Notes under the pieces: model-generated
What the model was told of the DNA's origin: nothing
The model's database searches: none
The model's input: the letters and a program-made list of their open reading frames with translations, nothing else
Origin: Ardenticatenaceae bacterium
Lineage (GTDB): Bacteria; Chloroflexota; Anaerolineae; Promineifilales; Promineifilaceae
Assembly: GCA_020634245.1 (NCBI GenBank)
Contig: JACKCC010000010.1
Location: forward strand, 124,001-188,000
Direction of reading: 5' to 3'
DNA length: 64,000 nucleotides
Made by a program: the position numbers and the translations under genes
Shown here: positions 8,714 through 16,584 of the stretch, piece by piece
How the letters are laid out: every line of letters begins with the position of its first letter
Numbering within the stretch: the first letter of the stretch is position 1

Positions 8714-9958
8714 ATGTCAAACCCCCCCAAAATTACAAATTTAGGATCCACATTGATCACGACAAAAACGAAAACAAACCTATCACTAACTGAGTTTGTC
8801 ATTCTCATTTCTCTCATGACGTCATTGACCGCGCTGTCTATCGACGCCATGCTGCCCGCCCTGCCCAAAATCGGCAGCGACCTGGGCGTACAAAATGCCA
8901 ATGACCGCCAGCTGGTCATCTCCATGATATTTATGGGCCTGTCCTTTGGCCAGTTATTTTTCGGGCCGCTCTCCGACAGCATTGGCCGCAAACCGGCTAT
9001 TTACGGCGGCTTGATTTTATACATGGCCGGTTCCCTGCTTGCTATGGTGGCGGCTACCTTTCCCATCATGCTGCTGGGGCGCTTAATTCAGGGAATCGGC
9101 ATTTCCTCGCCGCGCGCGGTCACACTGGCTCTGGTGCGCGACCAATTTGAAGGCCGAACCATGGCCCGTGTGATGTCGTTTGTCTCCACCGTGTTCATCC
9201 TCGTCCCCATGCTGGCCCCCACAATGGGCCAGACCATTCTCCTTTTCTCCGGGTGGCGCAGCATTTTTGGCGTCTACGTGGGTCTGGCCATGATTGTGTT
9301 GGTCTGGCTGGGTCTGCGGCAGCCGGAAACATTAGCCCCGGAAGATCGCGCACCATTCACGCGGCAGCGCGTTTTCAACACAACAAAGGAAATCTTCAAG
9401 AATCGGCTGGCCTTTGGTTATACGGTCACGGTCGGTCTGGTTAGCGGAGCATTTGTCGGCTACTTGAATTCAGCTCAGCAAATTTTTCAGGAGCAGTACG
9501 CGCTGGGAACACTCTTTCCTATCTATTTTGCCATCATCGCCTCCTCCATCGGGTTAGCATCATTGGCTAACTCCCATCTGGTCATGCAGTACGGGATGCG
9601 GCTGCTGGTTAAAATTTCCATGTTCGTTATTGTCATCGTATCTGTCATCGCTTTAGGTATTGCTTTGTTTACTGCCGGGCGGCCGCCTTTGTGGCTGCTC
9701 ATCACCTATTTGATGGCGGCGTTTTTCTGTGTAGGGATTTTGTTTGGCAATCTAAATGCCCTGGCGATGCTGCCGCTGGGTCACATTGCCGGGATTGGTG
9801 CGGCTATCGTGGGGTCACTCTCGACGCTGCTTTCCACAGTTTTAGGCACATTGATTGGCCAAAGCTATAATGGCACTATCTTCCCGCTGGTCATCGGTTT
9901 GGCTGTGCTGGTGGGGTTATCAATTATTGTGGTGCGCTGGGCCGAGGCTGCTGACTAA
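8714..9958 (+). CDS. MFS transporter, Bcr/CflA-type drug exporter
   Basis: The protein (about 414 residues from ATG 8714) has about 12 membrane segments and the family hallmarks: TALSIDAMLPALPKIGSDL at the N-terminus, motif A FGPLSDSIGRKPA after helix 2, and RLIQGIGISSPRAVTLALVRD in helix 4-5. Bcr/CflA proteins expel drugs or small polar molecules using the proton gradient. The frame extends up to a TTG at 8630, but that stretch encodes no family sequence and overlaps repeat-like intergenic DNA; a TTG at 8753 is another possible start. No regulator gene lies next to it. Confidence 0.88.
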   Translation: MSNPPKITNLGSTLITTKTKTNLSLTEFVILISLMTSLTALSIDAMLPALPKIGSDLGVQNANDRQLVISMIFMGLSFGQLFFGPLSDSIGRKPAIYGGLILYMAGSLLAMVAATFPIMLLGRLIQGIGISSPRAVTLALVRDQFEGRTMARVMSFVSTVFILVPMLAPTMGQTILLFSGWRSIFGVYVGLAMIVLVWLGLRQPETLAPEDRAPFTRQRVFNTTKEIFKNRLAFGYTVTVGLVSGAFVGYLNSAQQIFQEQYALGTLFPIYFAIIASSIGLASLANSHLVMQYGMRLLVKISMFVIVIVSVIALGIALFTAGRPPLWLLITYLMAAFFCVGILFGNLNALAMLPLGHIAGIGAAIVGSLSTLLSTVLGTLIGQSYNGTIFPLVIGLAVLVGLSIIVVRWAEAAD

Positions 9959-10018
9959 CAATTGGAGTTGTCGTGCCCGTTTTTGCAAATTAAAAATCAA
10001 TTCAGATAATCATAATCG

Positions 10019-10076
10019 GTAGGGTCGCACCTGCGTGTGCCTAAAAACAGGGCAGACACACAGGTCTGCCCCTGCC
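10019..10076. repeat. GTAGGG-type hairpin element, copy 1 (diverged)
   Basis: This imperfect inverted repeat starts GTAGGGTCGCACCTGCGTG and ends with GGTCTGCCCCTGCC. It resembles the elements at 10212-10268 and 19778-19833 in layout and in the CTG(C/T)GTG core words. It is probably a non-coding dispersed element. Confidence 0.45.
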
Positions 10077-10211
10077 GCTGCTTGTAATAGTAAGTGATGG
10101 GTTAAGGCCATCACCATAAACTGATATATTGGGGAAGCTCACGGCCGTTCCCCATCCCATGACTTAACAGATTATTTTGTGGCTCTTTGGGAATTCACGG
10201 GGTCTTGTCAT

Positions 10212-10268
10212 GTAGGGGCGGGTCTTGTGCCCGCCCTGCTCTGGGCGACCACAAGGGTACGCCCCTAC
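10212..10268. repeat. GTAGGGGC...GCCCCTAC hairpin element
   Basis: This 57-base element has exact 8-base terminal inverted repeats GTAGGGGC and GCCCCTAC and inner words GGGCGACCACAAGG and GTCTTGTGCCCGCCC. A second member lies at 19778-19833. The shared ends and CTTGTGG/CCACAAG words point to a dispersed repeat family, not a gene-specific terminator. Confidence 0.65.
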
Positions 10269-10323
10269 ACCCCACGAAATCCTGAAGACCCTATTTTGTT
10301 TCAATTTCAGGAATCATCACTTT

Positions 10324-11490
10324 ATGTTGCAAACTTTTCCGACCGTCAATGACCAAAAGGCAGCGGCTACGGCCGTTCTCCATTCCACCTTCCCCGTTAA
10401 CCCAACCGAAGTGCGCACGCGCTTCGTCCCCTACCGCATCAGCCCCCTGGGGGCGCACGTGGACCATCAGGGCGGGCAAATTTTGGGCCGGACAATCCGC
10501 GCCGGGACGGCTCTGGCCTACGCGCCGCTGGACGAGCCGGAAATCCGGCTGGCCAGCAGCAACTTCCCCGGCGAAATCACGTTTGCCCTGGGAACGGCCG
10601 TGCAGCCCAGCCATTGGGCGCGGTATGCCCAGGCGGCGGCGCTGGCCCTGGGCCAATCCCACCGGTTGACGCGCGGATTTGCCGGCGTCAGCAGCGGCGC
10701 CCTGGTCGGCACCGGACTGGCTTCATCGGCGTCGGTGGGGCTATCCTACCTGCAAGCGTTGGCCGACGTCAACGGCATCAGCCTGACGCCGGACGAACTG
10801 GTGGAACTGGATTTCCAGCTTGAAGGGACCCATTTGGGGCTGCAAAATGGCATCCAGGATCAGACCAACATCCTGTTTGGCCGCAAAAATTCGATGCTCC
10901 ACCTGGACGCCCGCAGCCGCCAATCCCGCCTCATTTTCGATCCACCGCAAGCGGAAGCGGCCGGCTGGCTCATCGCCTACTCCGGCGTTTCCCGCAGCCT
11001 GACGACGGGCGGCGGCTTTAACAACCGGGTGGCCGAGTGCCGGGAAGCGGCGCAGTGGTTGGACACCACGGCCGTTACCTTGTCCGACGTGCCGCACGAA
11101 CAATTCGCCAGCCGGGCCGAAGCCATGCCCCCCATCCTGCGCCGCCGCGCCGCCCACTATTTTAGCGAAGTGGCCCGCGTCGCCGCCGGCACCCAGGCCT
11201 GGCAAACGGGGGATCTGGCCCGTTTTGGCACGTTAATGAACGAATCCTGCACTAGCTCGATTCAACAGTACGAAAGCGGCCACGAAGCGGTCATCGCCTT
11301 GCAGCAGATCGTCAGCGGCGCGCCGGGCATGTACGGCAGCCGGTTCAGCGGCGGCGGCTACGGCGGCTGCGTAATTGGGCTGGTGGAACGGGCGCAGGCG
11401 GAAACGGCCGTCAGCCACATCAAACAGGCGTACCAACAGCAGTTCCCGGAATTAGCCGAAAAAGCGGCGTTTTATTGGCAGGCGGCATGA
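10324..11490 (+). CDS. GHMP-family sugar kinase (galactokinase-like)
   Basis: The 388-residue protein shows the three GHMP landmarks: substrate motif YRISPLGAHVDHQGG (37-51, cf. galactokinase GRVNLIGEHTDYNGG), ATP-binding GTGLASSASVG (129-139), and C-terminal GSRFSGGGYGGC. The segment GLQNGIQDQ matches the catalytic-Asp region of galactokinases. It should phosphorylate the anomeric carbon of a sugar. The specificity loop differs from true GalK (His-Val-Asp-His for Glu-His-Thr-Asp), so galactose is not certain. Its stop overlaps the next start (ATGA), where a nucleotidyltransferase would complete a kinase-to-NDP-sugar salvage pair. No strong ribosome site precedes ATG 10324. Confidence 0.85.
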   Translation: MLQTFPTVNDQKAAATAVLHSTFPVNPTEVRTRFVPYRISPLGAHVDHQGGQILGRTIRAGTALAYAPLDEPEIRLASSNFPGEITFALGTAVQPSHWARYAQAAALALGQSHRLTRGFAGVSSGALVGTGLASSASVGLSYLQALADVNGISLTPDELVELDFQLEGTHLGLQNGIQDQTNILFGRKNSMLHLDARSRQSRLIFDPPQAEAAGWLIAYSGVSRSLTTGGGFNNRVAECREAAQWLDTTAVTLSDVPHEQFASRAEAMPPILRRRAAHYFSEVARVAAGTQAWQTGDLARFGTLMNESCTSSIQQYESGHEAVIALQQIVSGAPGMYGSRFSGGGYGGCVIGLVERAQAETAVSHIKQAYQQQFPELAEKAAFYWQAA

Positions 11491-12239
11491 ACCAGACACC
11501 GACAACAGCCGTTCTGCTGGCGGCGGGTCGCGGCCAGCGGCTGCGGCCCTACACCGACCACACACCCAAACCGCTGCTGCCGGTAAACGGCCGTCCCACC
11601 CTCGATTACGTCCTGACAGCGGCACAGCAGGCCGGCATTAAAAATATTATCCTCGTCACCCACCATCTGGCGGAGCAGATTGAGCAGTATGTGGCCGATG
11701 GCGCGGCCTGGGGCTTAACGGCCGTCTGCTGCCGCCAGCCGGAGATGTTGGGCACAGCCCATGCGCTGCAAACGGCCGTAACCGCTTATCCGCATCTGTT
11801 TGAGGAAGAACTGCCGTTCCTGCTCACCGCCACCGATTACATCCTGCCGCCCACCTATCTGGCTGATTTAACCGCCGCCCACCAACAAAACGGCGCCGAC
11901 ATCACCATCAGTTTGAAGGAGCTGCCTCTGGCCGACATCATCGGACGCAGTTGTGTAAAGTTTGAGGAGAACGGCCACGGCCGTGGCCGCGGCCGCATCG
12001 TTCGCATCATCGAGAAACCGATCGCTAATGAAATTGACAACCCCTTTACCGCTTCGCTGACGTTTATTTTGCCGGGGGTGACGCTGGATTATTTGGGGAG
12101 GGTACGGCCGTCACCGCGCGGCGAGTTGGAGATTCAAGACGCCATCAATCAAATGATCGCCGCTGGATTAACTGCCGGCGGGCTGGTCCAGCCCACACCC
12201 CGCGAATGGACTCTGGAAACAGATGCGCCTCGGGGATAA
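11487..12239 (+). CDS. Sugar nucleotidyltransferase (RmlA/GlmU-type pyrophosphorylase)
   Basis: The 250-residue protein has the NTP-transferase signature LAAGRGQRLRP (11-21) and KPLLPVNGRP (28-37), plus the metal-binding ATDY segment. It lacks the C-terminal left-handed beta helix of GlmU-like enzymes. It would convert a sugar 1-phosphate and NTP to NDP-sugar. The four-base ATGA overlap with the GHMP kinase implies translational coupling and a shared sugar. A decayed copy of its 3' end lies at 13864-13950. ATG 11487 was preferred over an upstream in-frame codon because of the coupling. Confidence 0.86.
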   Translation: MNQTPTTAVLLAAGRGQRLRPYTDHTPKPLLPVNGRPTLDYVLTAAQQAGIKNIILVTHHLAEQIEQYVADGAAWGLTAVCCRQPEMLGTAHALQTAVTAYPHLFEEELPFLLTATDYILPPTYLADLTAAHQQNGADITISLKELPLADIIGRSCVKFEENGHGRGRGRIVRIIEKPIANEIDNPFTASLTFILPGVTLDYLGRVRPSPRGELEIQDAINQMIAAGLTAGGLVQPTPREWTLETDAPRG

Positions 12240-12301
12240 AAACACAACTATTTCCGCCTAAATTCTGCTAAGATTGTGGCCGGAAAACCAAAGGAGCATT
12301 C

Positions 12302-13186
12302 ATGTCACTCAATCAAAAACGTATAGCTATGATCACCGGCGGCAACAGCGGTATTGGCTTGGCCACCGTCAAGAAACTGGCCCAGCATGGCTTCCACGTC
12401 ATTCTGGCCTCGCGCAACCAACAGACCAGTGCCCAGGCCATCCGGCAAATCCAGGCTGCCAATCCTCAAGCCAGCCTCGAATCTATCCCGCTCGACCTGG
12501 CCTCATTCGCCTCAATCCGCCAGTGTGCCGCCACGTTCCAGGCCAAGGGATACCCATTACACCTGCTAATCAACAACGCTGGCGGATCGGTTCCCGGCAA
12601 GCAGGCCAGTTTTACGGCCGATGGTTTTGAGATGACATTGGGCACCAATCATTTGGGGCATTTCTTGCTCACCAATTTGTTATTAGAAAACCTGAAACAG
12701 GCTGCCCCGGCACGAGTCATTACGGTGTCATCACAGCTACACGACCCGAATTTTACCCGTGGGCCTAAAACAGATTTTGACTACGACAACCTAAGAGGTG
12801 AAAAGTATTACAACACCCAGGTTTTTTACCGTAACTCCAAACTGGCTAATATGTGGTTTGTCTATGAATTGCAGCGCCGGTTAGCGGACACGGCCGTTAC
12901 CTCGAACGCTGTCTGCCCCGGCTTTGTACCCGAAGCGATTGGCGCCCGGCGAAAGTCACCCCTGGCCCGATTCTTTTACACCCAAATGATGGCCCGCATG
13001 CCCTTCGCTCGTTCAATCGAGCAAGCATCCGACTCTTACATGGTCGCCGCCACCGATCCGGCCCTGGAAGGTGTGGGCGGCAAGTTTATCGTTGACGGCC
13101 AGGAAAAACGCTCCAGCGATGAGTCCTATGATGAACAAAAAGCGCGCCGCTTGTGGGAAATGAGTTGGGAATGGTGCGGCTTATAG
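12302..13186 (+). CDS. Short-chain dehydrogenase/reductase (retinol dehydrogenase-like)
   Basis: The 294-residue SDR has the NAD(P)-binding TGGNSGIG (about 11-18), LINNAGG, a Ser in VITVSSQ and the catalytic Tyr-x-x-x-Lys as YRNSK. An Arg after the second strand (ASRNQ) favours NADPH. The C-terminal length and the FxTNHLGHFLLTN stretch place it with the RDH/WWOX-like subgroup; the substrate is unknown. AAGGAG precedes the ATG. It runs almost into the MerB-like gene (26-base gap), so the two are probably co-transcribed. A second SDR of the same subgroup is at 21598. Confidence 0.9.
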   Translation: MSLNQKRIAMITGGNSGIGLATVKKLAQHGFHVILASRNQQTSAQAIRQIQAANPQASLESIPLDLASFASIRQCAATFQAKGYPLHLLINNAGGSVPGKQASFTADGFEMTLGTNHLGHFLLTNLLLENLKQAAPARVITVSSQLHDPNFTRGPKTDFDYDNLRGEKYYNTQVFYRNSKLANMWFVYELQRRLADTAVTSNAVCPGFVPEAIGARRKSPLARFFYTQMMARMPFARSIEQASDSYMVAATDPALEGVGGKFIVDGQEKRSSDESYDEQKARRLWEMSWEWCGL

Positions 13187-13212
13187 ATAACTCGAATAGA
13201 GCAGGTAGATTT

Positions 13213-13863
13213 ATGGACGAGAAACTCGAAAACGCATTAAACCGGTTACGGCATATTTTGCCCTTAAAAGAGAGGCAAACCCAGTGCAGTGAAGAAATCA
13301 AACGGCTGCACCAACAAATCTTGCGCTCGTTTGTGACCAAGGGGCGCATTCTCACCCGGGAAGAAATGGCGCCGCAGGTGAGCAATCTGGCCGAGGCGGT
13401 GGACGTGCTGCGCCGCAGCGATATGGTGACATTTTCTGAAGCTGGCCAACCGGTCGGCGCTTATCCGTTTACGATGGAAGAACGGGTGCATACGATTCAG
13501 GTCAACGGTTATCAAGTTCATGCCATGTGTGCCCTGGATGCTCTGGCCATTAGCCCGATGTTCGGTATGGGCACAGAAATTAATTCCCGCTGCCAGGTTA
13601 CAGGAGCGCCTATTCACATCCGGCAATCCGGCCAGTCAATCGAGAATATGGCGGAAGCCGGCGGCGTCCATTTCGGGATTGCCTGGGGCGCGGCCGATGG
13701 TCGAATCTCTTGTGCCGACAGCTTGTGTTTGGAGATGATTTTTCTGCGCGACCACGAGATTGCCCAGGCATGGCTGGCCGATGATCCGGAAAGTAGAGAG
13801 GTTTTCACCTTGCCGGAATCTGTTACCTTTGCCGAACAGTTTTTTGTGCCGCTGCTGGCCTGA
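13213..13863 (+). CDS. MerB-like (alkylmercury lyase family) protein
   Basis: The 216-residue protein matches the MerB fold region: GAYPFT (82-87), VNGYQVHAMCALDALAISPM (97-116), then INSRCQVTGAPIHI and CADSLCLEMIFL. MerB uses Cys96, Asp99 and Cys159 to break carbon-mercury bonds. Here Cys106 and Asp109 fit the first two, and Cys167 or Cys172 the third. An N-terminal helical region (1-70) corresponds to the MerB winged-helix part. No merA, merR or mercury transporter is nearby, so the true substrate is open. Start 13213 has AGGT six bases upstream; an earlier in-frame start would overlap the SDR. Confidence 0.78.
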   Translation: MDEKLENALNRLRHILPLKERQTQCSEEIKRLHQQILRSFVTKGRILTREEMAPQVSNLAEAVDVLRRSDMVTFSEAGQPVGAYPFTMEERVHTIQVNGYQVHAMCALDALAISPMFGMGTEINSRCQVTGAPIHIRQSGQSIENMAEAGGVHFGIAWGAADGRISCADSLCLEMIFLRDHEIAQAWLADDPESREVFTLPESVTFAEQFFVPLLA

Positions 13864-13950
13864 GTTTATCGCCCGCATCATCGAAAAGCCCACCCCCTAC
13901 TAACGGCGGATTGGTCCAGTCCACGCCTACGAATGGGCACTGTAAACTGA
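13864..13950 (+). pseudogene. Decayed fragment of a sugar nucleotidyltransferase 3' end
   Basis: Two segments echo the gene at 11487-12239. CGCATCATCGAAAAGCCCAC resembles the stretch near 12003-12022. GGCGGATTGGTCCAGTCCAC and CGAATGGGCACTG resemble the stretch near 12178-12219. The roughly 150 bases between them in the intact gene are missing, and the remaining frame is broken. It reads as an internally deleted remnant of a paralogous copy or a partial duplication. Confidence 0.55.
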
Positions 13951-14370
13951 GGGGCCAGACAATACAAGCAGTAAGAAAAGGGTAAGAACCCAGTGGAACA
14001 AACAAATCCTACTGGTTTCTTTTGGGCGAGAAACCGGTGAGAAGCACGAATCCCACTGGTTTCTTTTTCGGGAGAAGCCAGTGGGAAATAGGCCAATCGC
14101 CCGTATCGCTGCCAAAAACACTTGTGATTTCACAAAATTCTCTTGTGTTTTCAGCAAAAACACTTGAGTTTTTGCCAAAATCACTTGTGTTTTAGGGCGG
14201 GAACACAAGTGTTTTCGCCTAACTACTGCTGAGATTATGGGTAAAACCTGCTGAGATTTTTGAAAATTGTGCCGAAAAATTTCAGAATCCTGTTGAGATT
14301 TTTAGAAATTGTGCTGTGTTTTTGCCCGACTCCTGCTAAGGTTTTGGGTAAAGCTTGCTGGGTTTTCCAA
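13951..14370. repeat. Three blocks of short diverged repeats
   Basis: No gene is visible. Block A holds a 39-base unit twice (14005-14043 and 14049-14087), each folding through ACTGGTTTCTTTT. Block B (14111-14216) repeats CACTTGTGTTTT four or five times and ends with its reverse complement AACACAAGTG. Block C (14217-14367) repeats CCTGCTGAGATTTT-like words about five times at 25-40 base spacing. The blocks directly abut the 3' end of the AT-rich KAP gene. They do not have the constant repeat/unique spacer pattern of a CRISPR array. Confidence 0.6.
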
Positions 14371-16437
14371 TTATTCTTCTTCCTCTGACGCTTTCTTTGA
14401 AAAGATGTCATACAAGCTAGCTACTGCTTTTAAAGTTTTTTCTGAGGCTTCTGACAATTGCTCTGGGGTCAGTCTTAATACTTGTTCCAAAACCCGTTGA
14501 GGATCCACAAACTCTGCCAATTCTTTAATATCCACTCCCCATACTACTTCATAATTAAAGGTGCTAGCTCCTAAAAACGCAGTCAAAAATTGAGCAGCTT
14601 TCTCTGGAGTTGCAATCATATCAGTAATAAATTCATGATATTTCTTTTTAGCATCAGCATCAGCCCAGTCACGCCATTTAGAAAGAATAAAACTAGCGTA
14701 GTTTACCCCAATTAGCATTCTGTTTTCTGCCTCTTTTTCTATTCGGGACACAGCCGTTGACTTTAATTCTTGAATACATTGACTATCAAAAAGCGAACCC
14801 TCCTTTCCTTTTTGTAAATATGAATCACTGATCGCCACTTGTCTTATCGGATTGTATAGTGACTTATTCTCAATGAGCTGGTCTTTTAACCAAGAGCAAC
14901 GCTCGCTATTATCAAGCTTTTGTAGTAATTGATATGTGATACTAGCAACGAGGTGGTTGGTTTCCAAAGAAAATCCATAGCTTGGTTCAATTGGAATTTG
15001 ATCGCCAAAACTAAATAGCACTTCTTCCAAATTCTTAACAGCGTTGTCATGTTGCAATTCGTTTAAGATTTCAGGTAATCTCTCAATCAATTGCCTGAAA
15101 CGATTTCCCTCAAAAATCTCATTTATGAATGAGGATAATTCTTGCTTGTTTTGCGAGATGGCCTTAATACGTTCTAGCTCTGCGTGTGAGACCTCTCCTA
15201 CTGGAACCCCAAGCAAGAAATAGGAATCAAAGTTTTTAGAAACACAAATTCTTTTGGATTTTCTCAGTGATTCCAGGTCGCTTGGGAAATAGTTTGTATT
15301 TCCGTAATAATAAAGTGTCTGAATTTTGGGAAACAGCTTTATTGCAAGAGCTTTACAAACATCTTTATGTTTTTTACTAACCGAAAAAATCTCGTCTACT
15401 CGATCCTTTACATCTGGGCTTGATGCTGAATCTGATACAAACAAATGCTTGTTTTCTGCCATTTTTGCATAGACTTCATGTGCAAATATTCTTATGGTTT
15501 CTAGTGCAATGAAATCTTCAACATTCACTTCTGAAGATACAAGAGAGAAATTAAAAGAAAGCCCATTCAAAAATCTTTTTATGTCACGCAAGTTAGTAAA
15601 AAATGACCGAAATCCACCTTGATATATTTCTGCCCAACGGTTTTGGTCAACCTCAGCAACAAATTCAGATAAGGTTTCATTGATTCCTTGGAGTAATATC
15701 TCCGTAACGCGAGTATGATCAATTGGGGGAATGTCAAAACCTACTTGAACAATTTTTTCAAGGTAATCTTTCCCTGAAATCCCTTGCTCCGTCTCCAATG
15801 ATTTTTCCAGCACTTCACGAGAAGCTGCCAAAAGGTATATGGTATTAGGAAAATTGGCATTCAATTTAACAACTTGGAGCATTTGTCGAATTTCTGTTTG
15901 CCTAAGTCGGTCCAAATCATCTACAACAATTATGACTTTGCCATCAAGTCCCTTAAATGCCTCATCTAATCTCTCTCGATAACCCGACAGGCCTTTTTCC
16001 TGAATCGCAAAATCAAGAAAGCTACCAAAAGAGCCCATGAACGTGCCAACCATGGGAATACTTCCCATTTGTTTTAGAGCATCACCATAGTTCTTAAGCC
16101 TTTTGCTAACAAAATCTTTGAATCTTTCTGATTTGCTGCCCACTATAGCAAATACCTGTGTAAAGAAAGCTATCAATAAATCATCAGTGTTTGAAAAGTT
16201 CCAAGGATTAAATTTCACAATGATGTAGTTACTATCACTGGTTTCTAACGATTGAAGATGATCAAGCGTCATATTAATCAAGGATGTTTTCCCACTTCCC
16301 CAAGGACCGAAAAGACCTATAACAATACTTTCTTCTTGATCACATGCATGTAAATTATTTGCCAAAGCATTAGCAAATCTTTCACGCCCTAACAAATCAT
16401 CTGATAAGGATTTAATTGGTGTATCACTTAGAAACAT
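14371..16437 (-). CDS. KAP-family P-loop NTPase, AT-rich, probably acquired
   Basis: The 688-residue protein has Walker A FGPWGSGKTS (about 43-52) and Walker B KVIIVVDDLDRL (167-178), the KAP-type DDLDR signature, with a hydrophobic stretch near 128-145 between them. KAP NTPases are often membrane-associated; PifA of plasmid F, which excludes phage T7, belongs here, so a defence role is possible. Start 16437 has AGGAGA just upstream; an in-frame codon at 16506 lacks one. The gene is far more AT-rich than its neighbours, contains no ACGGCCGT octamer and sits next to repeat blocks, all signs of transfer. The C-terminal half is unrecognised. Confidence 0.85.
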   Translation of the reverse strand: MFLSDTPIKSLSDDLLGRERFANALANNLHACDQEESIVIGLFGPWGSGKTSLINMTLDHLQSLETSDSNYIIVKFNPWNFSNTDDLLIAFFTQVFAIVGSKSERFKDFVSKRLKNYGDALKQMGSIPMVGTFMGSFGSFLDFAIQEKGLSGYRERLDEAFKGLDGKVIIVVDDLDRLRQTEIRQMLQVVKLNANFPNTIYLLAASREVLEKSLETEQGISGKDYLEKIVQVGFDIPPIDHTRVTEILLQGINETLSEFVAEVDQNRWAEIYQGGFRSFFTNLRDIKRFLNGLSFNFSLVSSEVNVEDFIALETIRIFAHEVYAKMAENKHLFVSDSASSPDVKDRVDEIFSVSKKHKDVCKALAIKLFPKIQTLYYYGNTNYFPSDLESLRKSKRICVSKNFDSYFLLGVPVGEVSHAELERIKAISQNKQELSSFINEIFEGNRFRQLIERLPEILNELQHDNAVKNLEEVLFSFGDQIPIEPSYGFSLETNHLVASITYQLLQKLDNSERCSWLKDQLIENKSLYNPIRQVAISDSYLQKGKEGSLFDSQCIQELKSTAVSRIEKEAENRMLIGVNYASFILSKWRDWADADAKKKYHEFITDMIATPEKAAQFLTAFLGASTFNYEVVWGVDIKELAEFVDPQRVLEQVLRLTPEQLSEASEKTLKAVASLYDIFSKKASEEEE

Positions 16438-16584
16438 AATGTCTCCTAAAAAACTCCTGATTAGTATTTTAATTCTACCTTGTTCATCAACTGTGCGCTC
16501 TTTCAAGAGTCAGTGCCAAAACACGGCCGTTTCCCCACCTCATAACCTTGCTACCAACCCCACCCCGCTGTATCATCACCTTCC
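16438..16584. other. Divergent promoter region between KAP and ABC-F genes
   Basis: The 147 bases separate two divergent starts. Composition switches sharply near 16510 from AT-rich (KAP side) to GC-rich with one ACGGCCGT octamer (16524). The switch marks a likely edge of the acquired segment. No clear inverted repeat was seen. Confidence 0.4.

Larger units (their letters stand above)
9959..10323. other. Intergenic region with two hairpin repeat elements
   Basis: The 365-base gap carries no convincing gene. It holds an imperfect hairpin at 10019-10076 (GGGTCGCACCTGCGTGTGCC against GGCAGACACACAGGTCTGCC), one ACGGCCGT octamer near 10142, and a second hairpin at 10212-10268 bounded by GTAGGGGC and GCCCCTAC. 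The GHMP kinase ATG follows. Confidence 0.6.

Noticed and set aside
12302..12630. Alternative short frames within the SDR gene
   Set aside because: They are out-of-frame readings of a gene with full SDR motifs.
13951..14370. CRISPR array in the repeat-rich spacer
   Set aside because: Units are short, vary in length and sequence and have no constant 25-37 base repeat with unique spacers. No cas gene is in the window.
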